From NCBI GenBank assembly GCA_004352715.1, contig SCFE01000024.1, positions 1,526,498 to 1,590,497 on the forward strand: a stretch of DNA of 64,000 bases, given 5' to 3'. Under the pieces are notes generated by a model. It saw only the letters and a list, made by a program, of their open reading frames with translations, made no database searches and had not been told where the DNA came from. This DNA is from Hofstenia miamia (taxonomy: Eukaryota; Xenacoelomorpha; Acoela). Every line of letters begins with the position of its first letter. Positions within the stretch are counted from its first letter, which is position 1. This document shows, in pieces, positions 31,402 through 43,744 of the stretch. The translations under genes and the position numbers were made by a program.

Positions 31402-32440
31402 TTTATATTTTTACTAATAGTTGAGTCATGAACATATATTGCTTAAGATAATGTATAAATTCACAAATATAAGATTGGATTCTGTTTATATTTATTATTA
31501 ATATTCATTAGGAAAACATATATTGCTTGTATAAATGTTTAAATTTAGGATTACCAAAGGTTGTTCCTGTATAGTTTTTATTGATTTTTAAGTGAAAAAC
31601 ATATATTGCTTAGGGAAATGTTTGAGTTTAGGATCGCCATAAGGTTGTTCCTGTATAGTATCTATTGATTTTTAAGTGAAAAACATATATTGCTTAGGGA
31701 AATGTTTGANNNNNNNNNNNNTTATTTATTGTTAACTATGAAACATATATTGCTTTGGGAAAATTTTGAATTTAGGATTGCCGTAAGGTTGTTCCTGTAT
31801 AGTATCTATTGATTTTTAAGTGAAAAACATATATTGCTTAGGGAAATGTTTGAGTTTAGGATCGCCATAAGGTTGTTCCTGTATAGTATCTATTGATTTT
31901 TAAGTGAAAAACATATATTGCTTAGGGAAATGTTTGAGTTTAGGATCGCCATAAGGTTGTTAGGTTGTTCCTAAATAAGTTTATTGAGTAATAATTAGAA
32001 AAGATATATTTTTAAGAAAAACATTTAAGTTTAGGATCGTCAAAAGGTTATTCCTATTTAAGTCTTACTGAGTGCTAAGTAGAAAAGATATATTTTTTAT
32101 ACAAATGTGTATAATTATGATTGCTGTAAAATAGTTCTTGTTCAACTCTTCTTAATTGCTAAGTAGAAAACACATATTGCTTACATATATGTTTAAATCT
32201 AGGATCGCCCTAATGTTGTCCTTGTAAAACTCTTCTTAATTGCTAAGTAGAAAACATATATTGCTTACATATATGTTTAAATCTAGGATCGCCCTAAGGT
32301 TGTTCTTGTATATTTCTTCTCAAATGTTAAGTAGAAAACACATATTGCTTACATATATGTTTAAATCTAGGATGGCCATAAGGTTGTTCTTGTATAGTTA
32401 CTCTTAATTGTTTAGTTAAAACATATATTGCTAACATAAA
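31402..32440 (+). repeat. ~84-bp satellite array S3
   Basis: About twelve units, including the ~180-bp diagnostic block at about 31,960-32,145. A 12-N gap lies at 31,710-31,721 with near-identical satellite on both sides, so copy number here is unreliable. Confidence 0.9.
31710..31721. other. Short assembly gap (12 N)
   Basis: A join within satellite S3; monomers on either side are almost identical. Confidence 0.95.
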
Positions 32441-33521
32441 TAATGTATCAATTATTTCTTTATATCATTACTACTGGTTTTATTTAGGAAATGTATATAA
32501 GTTGAAAAGTTTAATTTTTGAATAGATTTGCAAGTGTTTCTGTATATTGCAATGGTTGATTTTCACTAGTTAATGTATATAAGTTGATATATGTATAATT
32601 TGAAAAGATTTTCAAGTGTTCCTTTATTAATGTACTGTGAATATAATAAAATTGTATATATTTTGACAAATGTATATCATAATAATACACTTGGTGTGTT
32701 TTTGTGCATGTTTAATAACATTTTACATTGGAAAATTGTATAAATCTTAAAACTTGTGTAAAACCTAAAAATATTTCAGGCTCAGGTGTGCCTGATTTTT
32801 GGATTTTCGTAACACAATTTTGCGTACATGTGTATATATGTGTAATACATGGGTCTATAAAATTTCAAAGAAATCCATTCATTATTCACTGAGAAATTGA
32901 TGAAAGTTTAAGCGTTTGAGGCTTTTTAGGCTTTAAGCCCACTTTTCTCAAAAATGCCACCTGAGAACCTTTCTAGATTTTAATATGTTATAGAGGAACG
33001 TCTCTTCTCCAATATCCAATATAGTGGCATACCACAGATTGCCTGTGAGTCGAGAAATTTTAGGCCTAAAATTTTAGGCTTTTTGGCCAAACTATTTTAG
33101 GCTTTACAATTTTTTTTCAATATATAGTATTGTATCAATGTTTAATTGGCAAATGTACATTTTCATGCAAATCCAATAATTTTAGGCTGAGATATTGGCA
33201 AAAATGTGAATTTTAGGCCTGATTTTAGGCCTATTTTACTCAAAAACGGCTCCACAGATTTTTTTTAAATTTTTTTAATTTCTTGTAGTGCATTAAATCT
33301 ACAACATATATAAGTCACTAAGCTGTAATATTCTTGTAACATTAGCTACATAGGTGAGAGTTTTTTAGGCGTTTTTATTATAGGCTCAGGCCTAAATGAA
33401 TTTTACCAAAATTTTGTGTTGTGGTTTTTATTGTTTAGGTTTGGTATGTGTGCATGCCAATTTTCAATGATATACCATTTGTACTTTGGTTGCTATTGGC
33501 AAAACCAATTTTGAAAAAATG
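32441..33521 (+). repeat. TTTTAGGCC module M3, truncated by gap
   Basis: It has the same core as M1 and M2 but no (TA)n at its start, and is broken by a 160-bp gap (33,522-33,681). What follows the gap is (TA)n and P2 rather than a hairpin end, so the order is disrupted here or mis-joined. Confidence 0.85.
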
Positions 33522-33681
33522 NNNNNNNNNNNNNNNNNNNNNNNNNNNNNNNNNNNNNNNNNNNNNNNNNNNNNNNNNNNNNNNNNNNNNNNNNNNNNNN
33601 NNNNNNNNNNNNNNNNNNNNNNNNNNNNNNNNNNNNNNNNNNNNNNNNNNNNNNNNNNNNNNNNNNNNNNNNNNNNNNNNN
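33522..33681. other. Assembly gap (160 N)
   Basis: Between module M3 and a (TA)n tract. Frames crossing it are artefacts. Confidence 0.98.
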
Positions 33682-33714
<33 letters not shown>

Positions 33715-34510
33715 GTTGGAATTTTTAAACGAGTGGCCATTTGGATTCAACACTGACAATAAAAAGATATGAATGATGTAAAGCTCAACACTGCTCCATC
33801 ACAATTCATACTAAAAATTAAAGATGTTTGTATAGTACTAATGTTATGGCTTATAAACTACTATAAAGTAGCTAGAACTTCGTATGAATTGCTACTTATA
33901 CGCGACAAAAGCTACTAGACATTGTCCAAAAAAATTTAATAAGTAGACCCATTAAACATAAGCTCGTGTTCAAATCCTGTACAAATCATTTATATTTATG
34001 TTATTTCTCCTAATTTTATGATTATTATTAATGATACGTCATCCAGTTAAAATGCTAAGACATGTTTTATTAGATTTAGTTCAACTTAGTAAACTTTGCG
34101 GCATTATCAAACACAATTTATTTACAATTTATTAGGAATTAATAAATGTCTATATTTATATATATAACCAAGCTTTTTTGAAATTTATTGTATATTAGAA
34201 AGCAATTGATGTAGTAATTTTTACAATTTATTTTAGAGGCAGTAAAGCAGAAATGGTTCAAGAAAAATATAACGCAGAAAGTTAAGTATAATGTTCATTC
34301 ATTGAAAAAGACATATTCCAATCTTCAAAGAACAATATCATTCCTGTTTCGTGTTAATATTTATATGTGAAGTTAAATATGCATCTGGCCTAGTCAACAA
34401 ACATGTACATTAAAATTATAAATGTATAAAATGGTTGCATATTTTAAAAATAAAACCATACTTAAATTTACTATAGTCCTAACACCTGTTTATTTTGTAT
34501 ATGTAATATT
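33682..34510 (+). repeat. (TA)n plus second copy of the micro-exon gene 3' region (P2)
   Basis: After (TA)n at 33,682-33,712, this segment parallels P1: ACTTCGTATGAATTGCTA, CATAAGCTC(G/C)TGTTCAAATC, and the terminal exon with ATTTTAG-AGGCAGTAA near 34,238. It lacks the 24,520-25,200 part of P1, an internal deletion. Satellite S4 follows. Confidence 0.75.
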
Positions 34511-36581
34511 CATTGTTCAATAAAAACATCTCCTTACAGAAATTTTTAACCACCTTAACAAATATTCATTCATAACTGTCTGTTATCAAACCTAAGCAAT
34601 ATACAAACCTAATCTAGTTGATGATGTTTGAATCTAGGATCGCCCTAAGGTTGTTCTTGTATGGCTCTTATCAATTGTTAAGTAGAAAACATATATTGCT
34701 AATATAAATGTTTAAATCTAGGATCGCCCTAAGGTTGTTCTTGTATAGTTATCAATTGTTAAGTAGAAAACATATATTGCTTAGAGAAATGTTTGAATTT
34801 AGGATCGCCCTAAGGTTGTTCTTGTATAGTATCTATTGATTTTTAAGTGAAAAACATATATTGCTTAGGGAAATGTTTGAATTTAGGATCGCCATAAGGT
34901 TGTTCCTGTATAGTATCTATTGATTTTTAAGTGAAAAACATATATTGCTTAGGGAAATGTTTGAATTTAGGATCGCCGTAAGGTTGTTCCTGTATAGTAT
35001 CTATTGATTTTTAAGTGAAAAACATATATTGCTTAGAGAAATGTTTAAATTTAGGATGCCACAAAGCAGTTAGGTTGTTCCTAAATAAGTTTATTGAGTA
35101 ATAATTAGAAAAGATATATTTTTAAGAAAAACATTTAAGTTTAGGATCGTCAAAAGGTTATTCCTATTTAAGTCTTACTGAGTGCTAAGTAGAAAAGATA
35201 TATTTTTTATACAAATGTGTATAATTATGATTGCTGTAAAATAGTTCTTGTTCATTTCTTCTAAATTGCTAAATAGAAAACATATATTGCTTATATAAAT
35301 GTTTAAATGTAGGATCGCCCTAAGGTTGTTCTTGTATGTTTCACCTTAATAGTTAAGAAGAAAACATATATTGCTTATATAAATGTTTAAATCTAGGATC
35401 GCCCTAAGGCTGTTCTTGTATGTCTCACATTAATAGTTAAGAAGAAAACATATATTGCTTATATAAATGTTTAAATGTAGGATCGCCCTAAGGCTGTTCT
35501 TGTATGTTTCTCCTTAATAGTTAAGAAGAAAAAACATATATTGCTTATATAAATGTAAATCTCGGATATCCCTAAGGTTTTTCTTGTGTAGTTCTTTTTA
35601 AATGTTAAGTAGAAAAAATATATTGCTTATATAAAAGTTGTTACTGTATAGTATCTATTGATTTTTAACTGAAAAACATATATTGCTTAGAGAAATGTTT
35701 AAATTTAGGATGCCATAAAGCAGTTCTTGTATAAGTCTTATTTATTGTTAAGTAGAAAACATATATTGCTTATATAAATGTTTAAATCTAGGATCGCCCT
35801 AAGGTTGTTCTTGTATATTTCTTCTCAATTCTTAAGTATAAAACATATATTGCTTAGGGAAATGTTTGAATTTAGGATCGCCATAAGGTTGTTCCTGTAT
35901 AGTATCTATTGATTTTTAAGTGAAAAACATATATTGCTTAGGGAAATGTTTGATTTTAGGATCGCCGTAAGGTTGTTCCTGTTGTATATTTATTAATTGT
36001 TAAGTCGAAAACATATATTGCTTATATAAATGTTTAAATCTAGGATCGCCCTAATGTTGTCCTTGTAAAACTCTTTTTAATTACTAAGTAGAAAACATAT
36101 ATTGCTTATATAAATGTTTAAATTTAGGATCGCCCTAAGGTTGATCTTGTATGTTTCACCTTAATAGTTAAGTAGAAAACATATATTGCTTATAGAAATG
36201 TTTAAATTTAGGATCGCCATAAGGTTGTTCCTGTATAGTATCTATTGATTTTTAAGTGAAAAACATATATTGCTTAGGGAAATGTTTGAGTTTAGGATCG
36301 CCATAAGGTTGTTCCTGTATAGTTCTTCTTAATTTTTAAGTAGAAAACATATATTGCTTATATAAATGTTTAAATCTAGGATCGCCCTAAGGTTGTTCTT
36401 GTATATTTCTTCTCAAATGTTAAGTAGAAAACATATATTGCTTATATAAATGTTTAAATCTAGGATCGCCCTAAGGTTGTTCTTGTATATTTCTTCTTAA
36501 TTGTTAAGTAGAAAACATATATTGCTTAGATAAATGTTTAAATTTAGGATCGCCGTAAGGTTGTTCTTGTAAATTTCTTTT

Positions 36582-36583
<2 letters not shown>
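34511..36583 (+). repeat. ~84-bp satellite array S4
   Basis: The longest array, roughly two dozen units, with both subtypes in short alternating runs and the ~180-bp diagnostic block near 35,075-35,255. Monomers of the same subtype are near identical, which points to recent amplification or homogenisation. It ends in (TA)n. Confidence 0.93.
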
Positions 36584-36616
<33 letters not shown>

Positions 36617-38335
36617 GGATGTTTATTATTTTTCAATAAGTAAAGTATTTCTTTATATCAATTTTACTTATTCGATTTAGAAAATGTGTATAAGTTGAAA
36701 ATTGTAAATTTTGAATAGTATTAGCAAGTCTTTCTGTATATTGTAATGGTTGATTTTCACTAGGTAATGTATATATGTTGATATATGTATAATTTGAAAA
36801 GATTTTCAAGTGTTCCTGTATGAATGTAATGTAAATATAATAAAATTGTATATATTTTGACAAATGTGTATCATTATAATACACTTCGTGTGTTTTTGTG
36901 CATGTTTAATAAAATTTTACCTTGAAAAATTGTATAAGTCTTAAAACTTGTGTAAAACCTAAAAATATTTCAGGCTCAGGTGCGCCTGATTTTTGGATTT
37001 TCGTAACACAATTTTGCCTACATGTGTATATTTGTGTAATACATGGCCCCACAAAATTTCTAAGAAATCCATTCATTATTCACTGAGAAATTGATGAAAG
37101 TTTTAGCGTTTGAGGCTTTTTAGGCTTTAAAGCCAATTTTCTCAAAAATGCCACCCAAGAACTTTTTTAAAATTTTATATATTATAGAGGAACATCTCTT
37201 CTCCAATATCCAATATAGTGGCATACCACAGATTGCCTGTGAGTCGAGAAATTTTAGGCCTAAAATTTTAGGCTTTTTGGCCAAACTATTTTAGGCTTTT
37301 TAAATTTTTTTTAATATATAGTATTGTATCAATGTTTAATGGGCAAATGTACATTTTCAAGCAAATCCAACAATTTTAGGCTGAGATATTGGCAAAAATG
37401 TGAATTTTAGGCCTGATTTTAGGCCCATTTTTCACAAAAACGGCATTACAGAAGTTTTTTAAATTTTTATATTTTTTCATATATGGATAAAACTCCAACA
37501 TATATAAGTTGCTAAGGCAAACTTCCATTGTGGGACTGGCCACATAAGTATGAATTTTTAAGGCTTTTTTAAAATAGGCTCAGGCCTAATTAGGCTTTTT
37601 GAAAATTTTATGATTTGGTTTTTAAACATGTACTCCAACGGGCATTTGTGCAAAGTTTGGTGAATATATATTAAGAAATGTCGAATTTATAGGCATTTAT
37701 ATTTTCAAAAAATTGTAAATTTTGAAAATTTAAGAAACCCATGTTTGCCAAAGCCTCGGCACGTTCCTTACAAAAAATATGCCATTTTTTTAATAGAAAT
37801 GGATTTTTAAAGAAATTTTAAGGTTTCGGTGTTTTTTTTTTAGTCCCTCATGTCAAAACTCCAGTTTTCAGGTGGATTTTTAAATTTTAGGCTTTTTTAA
37901 AATTTGAAAAATTTCAACTTTGGCAGTTTATAACTCTGGAAGTTTTAGGCCCACAAACTTTTGGCTAAGGTAGCACATGTACAGTTTTGTCTTGTGGAAT
38001 CACCAAATGTATAAGCTTTGGAAAATGTACAATAGTAGAGGTGTGGTGTGCAGTGGAATTTGAAAAGTGCGAAAAATCGTTTTTTCAAAATTGGCAAAAA
38101 TAGGCTTTTTGGCTCAACTTTTTTTGGGGGCGAGTATCAGTAGACAGTGATGGGAAATGGGCCAGTGGGTGAATGGGGGCCAAAAAGTGAAAAAAAGTGC
38201 GCCCAATTCCTGAATTTCACGCCACTAGTAAATGTTAAACATTTGATTTTTGAAAAAAATCAAATTTTTGACATTTACCAAGACAAGTGTATTAGACGGA
38301 ATGCCACTAAAGTGTCATTCGAGGTAAATGACTAA
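36584..38335 (+). repeat. (TA)n plus TTTTAGGCC module M4 (gap-free)
   Basis: The only module without a gap. (TA)n, AAGGGGATG, the TTTTAGGC core to about 38,140, then the double-hairpin end. From about 37,430 it diverges from M1-M3 and shows what the gaps probably hide: further TTTAGGC sub-repeats. There is no convincing ORF; a 62-codon frame at 38,147 has no support. Confidence 0.88.
38228..38335 (+). other. Double-hairpin terminus of module M4, ending CTAA
   Basis: Hairpin 1 has CATTTGATTTTT pairing with AAAAATCAAAT (38,240-38,265), and its outer arms AAATGT/ACATTT differ from M1 (AAATGACT/AGTCATTT) on both sides. Hairpin 2 is GAATGCCACT/AGTGTCATTC (38,299-38,320). CTAA is at 38,332-38,335. 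Variation on both arms while pairing is kept supports a real structure. Confidence 0.7.
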
Positions 38336-38344
38336 AAAATTGCT

Positions 38345-38920
38345 GCTTGGATTTGTGTAAAGTTGTTCTTGTATAATTCTCAATAATGCAAAGTCGTTCT
38401 TTGTAAGTTCATTAATCCATAATCCAATTGGTAATATTCAGGTCCGCGCCCAGGCTGGGCCCATCATATTGTTATGCAGAAAACATATAATGATCTGAGA
38501 AATGTTGCTTATATAAATGTTTTTGTGTCACCCTAAGTTTGATCTTGTATATTTCTTCTATTGTACCCCTTATCATACATATATTGTTTGGGGAACTGTT
38601 TGAATATNTATAAATGTTTAAATTTAGGGTCACCCTAAGGTTGTTCTTGTATATTTCTGCTATTGTACCCCTTATGATACATATATTGTTTGGGGAACTG
38701 TTTGAATTTAGGATAGCTATAAAGTATTTTCTGTATAATTCTTCTAATTGTTCTTTAGAAAACATATATTGCTTGGGGAATATTTGAATTTAGGATGGGT
38801 ATAAAATATTTCTTGTATATTGCTTATTATTTGTGATGTAGAAAATGTATGTTGCATTGAGAAATGTTTGAATTTAGGATATACATTAAGTTGTTCTTGT
38901 ATATTAATTTGACAGATATA
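38345..38920 (+). repeat. Degenerate satellite array S5
   Basis: About six decayed monomers with a local variant containing CTATTGTACCCCTTAT. A single N at 38,608 joins two nearly identical pieces, so one repeat may be an assembly duplicate. A minus-strand frame across it is spurious. Confidence 0.8.
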
Positions 38921-39095
38921 GAATATCTATCTTACAATAGAATTTGCTATTTACAAAAATCTAAACACACAAAAAACAAGACAATAAAGATATATATTTC
39001 TACAAATGAATTTAACATTTAGAGAATATGTATTAAAGATTATATAAACTAAAATAATTAACTAATAGATAGAAAATGTTTAAGTTTAAACTATA

Positions 39096-39583
39096 AGAAT
39101 AATAATATATGATTGCTTTAATTAACTTAATGTAACATTTAAAGTAAACACATTTCAACTCTAGTTTAAATGCGCTTACACTAAATAAGAAATCAGGTAA
39201 ATTTATTGCAATAAATAAAACAAAAACTACTTAAGTGTCTAAGGTCTTTATTGCTGTGTGGCAAAGCAAGCAATCCATGTAGTTAGTTTCAGAAATACAT
39301 TCAATTTACCGCAATAAAATCACATAAATTAGCTGTAGNAACAATAATAATATATGATTGCTTTAATTAACTTAATGTAACATTTAAAGTAAACACATTT
39401 CAACTCTAGTTTAAATGCGCTTACACTAAATAAGAAATCAGGTAAATTTATTGCAATAAATAAAACAAAAACTACTTAAGTGTCTAAGGTCTTTATTGCT
39501 GTGTGGCAAAGCAAGCAATCCATGTAGTTAGTTCCAGAAATACATTCAATTTACCGCAATAAAATCACATGAATTAGCTGTAG
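39096..39583 (+). repeat. 243-bp direct repeat around a single N
   Basis: 39,096-39,338 and 39,341-39,583 are almost identical (three or so mismatches) and are separated by one N at 39,339. It looks like two overlapping contig ends, or two haplotypes, placed side by side rather than a biological duplication. Confidence 0.85.
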
Positions 39584-39717
39584 TATTCAATACATAACAG
39601 AAGTGTAGATCGATACACAACACAACAGCCAGCAATCCTAATGCGCGATTAATGCAAAGCTGCTATGTAGGGCGTTACAATAAATATTAGTAAACAAACC
39701 TTCTCAATCTTTCTATT

Positions 39718-41515
39718 TATATATTTGATTGCTTAGAGAAATGTTTAAATTTAGGATCGCTATTAGGTTGATTTTGTATAGGATTTATTGATTTTTAAGT
39801 CAAAAACATATATTGCATATAGAAATGTTTAAATTTAGGACGCCATAAAGCTGTTCTTGTATAAGTCTTATTTATTGTTAAGTAGAAAACNAAACATATA
39901 TTCCTTATAGAAATGTTAAAATTTAGGATCGCCGTAGGTTGTTCTTGTATTTAGGTTTTTAATTTTTAAGTAGAAAACATATATTGCTTATAGAAATGTT
40001 AAAATTTAGGATCGCCGTAGGTTGTTTCATGTATAGGATTTATTGATTTTTAAGTCAAAAACATATATTGCATATAGAAATGTTTAAATTTAGGACGCCA
40101 TAAAGCTGTTCTTGTATAAGTCTTATTTATTGTTAAGTAGAAAACATATATTGCTTATAGAAATGTTAAAATTTAGGATCGCCGTAGGTTGTTCTTGTAT
40201 TTAGGTTTTTAATTTTTAAGTAGAAAACATATATTGCTTANNNNNNNNNNNNNNNNNNNNNNNNNNNNNNNNNNNNNNNNNNNNNNNNNNNNNNNNNNNN
40301 NNNNNNNNNNNNNNNNNNNNNNNNNNNNNNNNNNNNNNNNNNNNNNNNNNNNNNNNNNNNNNNNNNNNNNNNNNNNNNNNNNNNNNNNNNNNNNNNNNNN
40401 NNNNNNNNNNNNNNNNNNNNNNNNNNNNNNNNNNNNNNNNNNNNNNNNNNNNNNNNNNNNNNNNNNNNNNNNNNNNNNNNNNNNNNNNNNNNNNNNNNNN
40501 NNNNNNNNTATATTGCTTAGAGAAATGTTTAAATTTAGGATCGCTGTAAGGTTGTTCCTGTATAAGCCATATTCATTGTTGAGTAGAAAACATATATTGC
40601 TTAGAAAAATGTTTAAATTTAAAATCGCATTAAGGTTGTTCCTGTATAGGATCTATTGAATTTTAAGAAAGTAACATACATTGCTTATGTTGTTTTTGTA
40701 TATTTCTTCTTAAATTGTATGTAGAAAACATATATTGCTTAAAGAAAAGTTTAAATTTAGAATCGCTGTAAGATTGTTCTTGTATAGGATCTATTGATTT
40801 TTAAGTGAAAAACATATATTGCTTATAGAAATGTTTAAATTTAGGACGATATAAAGCTGTTCTTGTATAAGTCTTATTTATTGTTAAGTAGAAAACATAT
40901 ATTGCTTATGGAAATGTTAAAATTTAGGATCGCTGTAAAGGTTGTTCTTGTATATTTCTTCTCAATTCTTAAGTATAAAACTATATTGCTTAGAGAAATG
41001 TTTGAATTTAGAATCGCTGTAAGGTATTTCTTGTATAGGATCTAATGATTAAGTGAAAAACATATATTTCTAAGAGAAAGTTTTGAATTTAGGATCGCCC
41101 TAATTTTGTTCTTGTATATTTCTTCTCAATTCTTAGGTATAAAACATATATTGCTTAGAGAAATGTTTGAATTTAGGATCGCTGAAAGGTTGTTCCTGTA
41201 TAGTATCTATTGATTTTTAAGTGAAAAACATATATTGCTTAGGGAAATGTTTGAATTTAGGATCGCCGTTTAGTTGTTGTAGTATAGTTCCAATTAACTT
41301 TTAAGTGAAAAACATATATTTCTAAGAGAAATGTTTGAATTTAGGATCGCCCTAAGGTTGTTCTTGTATATTTCTTCTCAATTCTTAAGTATAAAACATA
41401 TATTGCTTAGAGAAATGTTTGAATTTAGGATCGCCGAAAGGTTGTTCCTGTATAGTATCTATTGATTTTTAAGTGAAAAACATATATTGTTTAGAGAAAG
41501 TTTAAATATAGGTGG
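39718..41515 (+). repeat. ~84-bp satellite array S6
   Basis: About twenty units including the 268-bp gap (40,241-40,508), with a single-N join at 39,891. It contains a third variant with TAGGACGCCATAAAGCTGTTC. Plus-strand frames such as 40,863-41,045 are satellite translations, not genes. Confidence 0.9.
40241..40508. other. Assembly gap (268 N)
   Basis: Inside satellite S6. Confidence 0.98.
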
Positions 41516-41937
41516 TAAATACCTGGCCTACAGGCAAGATTACAGATTTTCAGGCTATATACAAAAGTAAAAATTTCAACTTTGGACTGGAATAGCAGTG
41601 TCACGTTTATATTTAGAAAGTTTTGTACAAGGAATAGGTTAGAGTACTTAAAGTCCTCTGTCCGTTAAATGTATAAAATTGGAATTTGGTTCAGGCATTA
41701 ATTGGCAACAGGCAACCAAAGTAAAAAAGTCGAAAAATCTAATTTTTAAAATTGGCAAAATAGGCTTTTTGTGGAAACCTGAATTTTTGCGTCTAATAAT
41801 GATTTTTCAATGTCTACAATTTCAGGTAGAAAAAGTAGCACTTTTCCAAAAAAAAATTGCACAAATTCTCCAATTTCACGCCACTATAAATGATTTTTTG
41901 AAGAGAAAATCAAATGTATAGTCATTTACTTTGATAA
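41516..41937 (+). repeat. Partial module M5 (3' part only)
   Basis: It joins directly to satellite S6 and corresponds to the last part of the modules (CTACAATTTCAGGTAGAAAAAG, TTTCACGCCACTATAAATGA). A single decayed hairpin 1 follows, with no hairpin 2 or CTAA. It marks the right edge of the repeat field. Confidence 0.75.
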
Positions 41938-41939
41938 AT

Positions 41940-43744
41940 AATTAATTAATTGCTCCATGTGACAACGTTTGTAATTTTTCAATTTGATCAACATATTTCT
42001 TGTAAGTTGTGAACTTTTTAAAACCGAATTTTAAGAATTAAAGTTTTTCTCAGACTAAATCATGCAATCAGATTTTATTTCATGGCAATAATGCTTTCTA
42101 ATAAAATGTCTAGCTGGCATTTTAATACATTATATTCATTTTTTTATGTAGAATTCTAAGAAATATTTCGTATCAATACATTAGAATGTCATCAATATTG
42201 AAATATATTTATATAATTTCTATAGAAAATTTTAAATTGTATTGAGGCTGTTTCTCTTTTGTGAAACTTGAAAGCTAAAAGCTTTCTCGTGACCTAATAA
42301 TAAATCATAAAAATTAAAATTTTTAAAAAACTGGACTTTTACAAAACGAAAAAATTTTTAAAAAATATTATATGAATAAAATATGTATCTATTAATGTAG
42401 TTTACATTCTGATGGTTTTACTATGGAACCATTTATTATTTTTATATATGTTTCTTTTATGCAACACTAAATATATTGCAGGAAAAGTTTTTTTGAAATA
42501 TTGGAAGCTGTAGAATGCTTCAAATATCATAAATTCGAATTTTTTTATAGAAATGTTAACATTTCTTAAATATAAAAATAACTGCAAACATAATTATTTT
42601 CTTTTCTCTAATTATAGCACTTCTTGAGGTTTAAACTTTAGCATATGTTCTAATTTTTATCATGTTCAGACTGAAGGATTTACTGTTTTAGAAAATGCAG
42701 TACATAATTTTAGTCAAATAGAAAACATGTTTTAGAACAATATAACAATTTACAAGTTGAAATCATTTTCCGGTCTTAGCCTGGATATTGTTAAATGACC
42801 ATTATTATGAAAGAATAAGCCAGAACTAGAATATGATATTTTATTGCTGCATCCAAACTGATTTATTTACGAAAACTTTTTTGAATTTTTCCAGTTGCAA
42901 TTTTTGGGTGGATATTGAAATGCCGGGTTCAGACAGATATTCAAATTTCACGAACCTATGGCTAAACTTCCATTCACATCTAGTTTTTTTGGAAATTGTT
43001 TATAAAGTAACAATCCATATATTTGAGAAATATAGGTATTCAACAACACAAATCAACTATTTTATTATATATAAATGCTGAGCATATCAAATTCAAGAAT
43101 TGAAGCAAAATTCAATTTCAAATTTACCCTTTATCTAAATAATATGAGAAATTTTGTTTTGAGAATGTTTCCAATGAATGATTCGGTTGTTATTGCTGTG
43201 GGCCCCTTTAGGGTGCAGCAATAGCAACCTCTACATAGGAAAAAAGATCAAAGATACTACTCTTAGCATTAAAATTTCAATATGCTACTGCAAATTTTCC
43301 TTCAAATTGACCTTAGATCATTTGTTTTATTTTTATTTATTTAATGCAATAATGAAATTATTGTATGGTACATGGAAAATCTATATACACATATTATCGA
43401 TTAGTCGAAAAGCTCAAAAATTGAATAACATGAGTAAAAAATATTTCTTTTCTTGAAAAATTTAAAATCTGTTTACAGTTAAGCTATAAGTTATTCATAT
43501 TTATAACAAATGTACATTTGTCATTTGAATAATATCATAGCATATATAGTCACATCGTATATATAAAACAATGGATTTAATTATACTAATTCAATACATT
43601 GTGTGCTGATTGCATATTTCTCTTAAATCTAGATAATTAAACCATGTGTGTTTCCCCCAACACAAATTTTCTGTAGCAACAAAACATTGCAGACAGTAGC
43701 AGTCAATTAGATTGTAATGATGATATATACAATGCAATTGAATA
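41940..43744. other. AT-rich stretch, no supported gene
   Basis: Several short frames exist (plus 42,833-43,081 and 43,178-43,456; minus 42,402-42,587). None has a recognisable domain, splice-site pair or repeat relation within the window. Confidence 0.45.

Noticed and set aside
25550-41515. CRISPR-like array (regular repeats)
   Set aside because: The repeats are head-to-tail satellite monomers without unique spacers, in a eukaryotic context.
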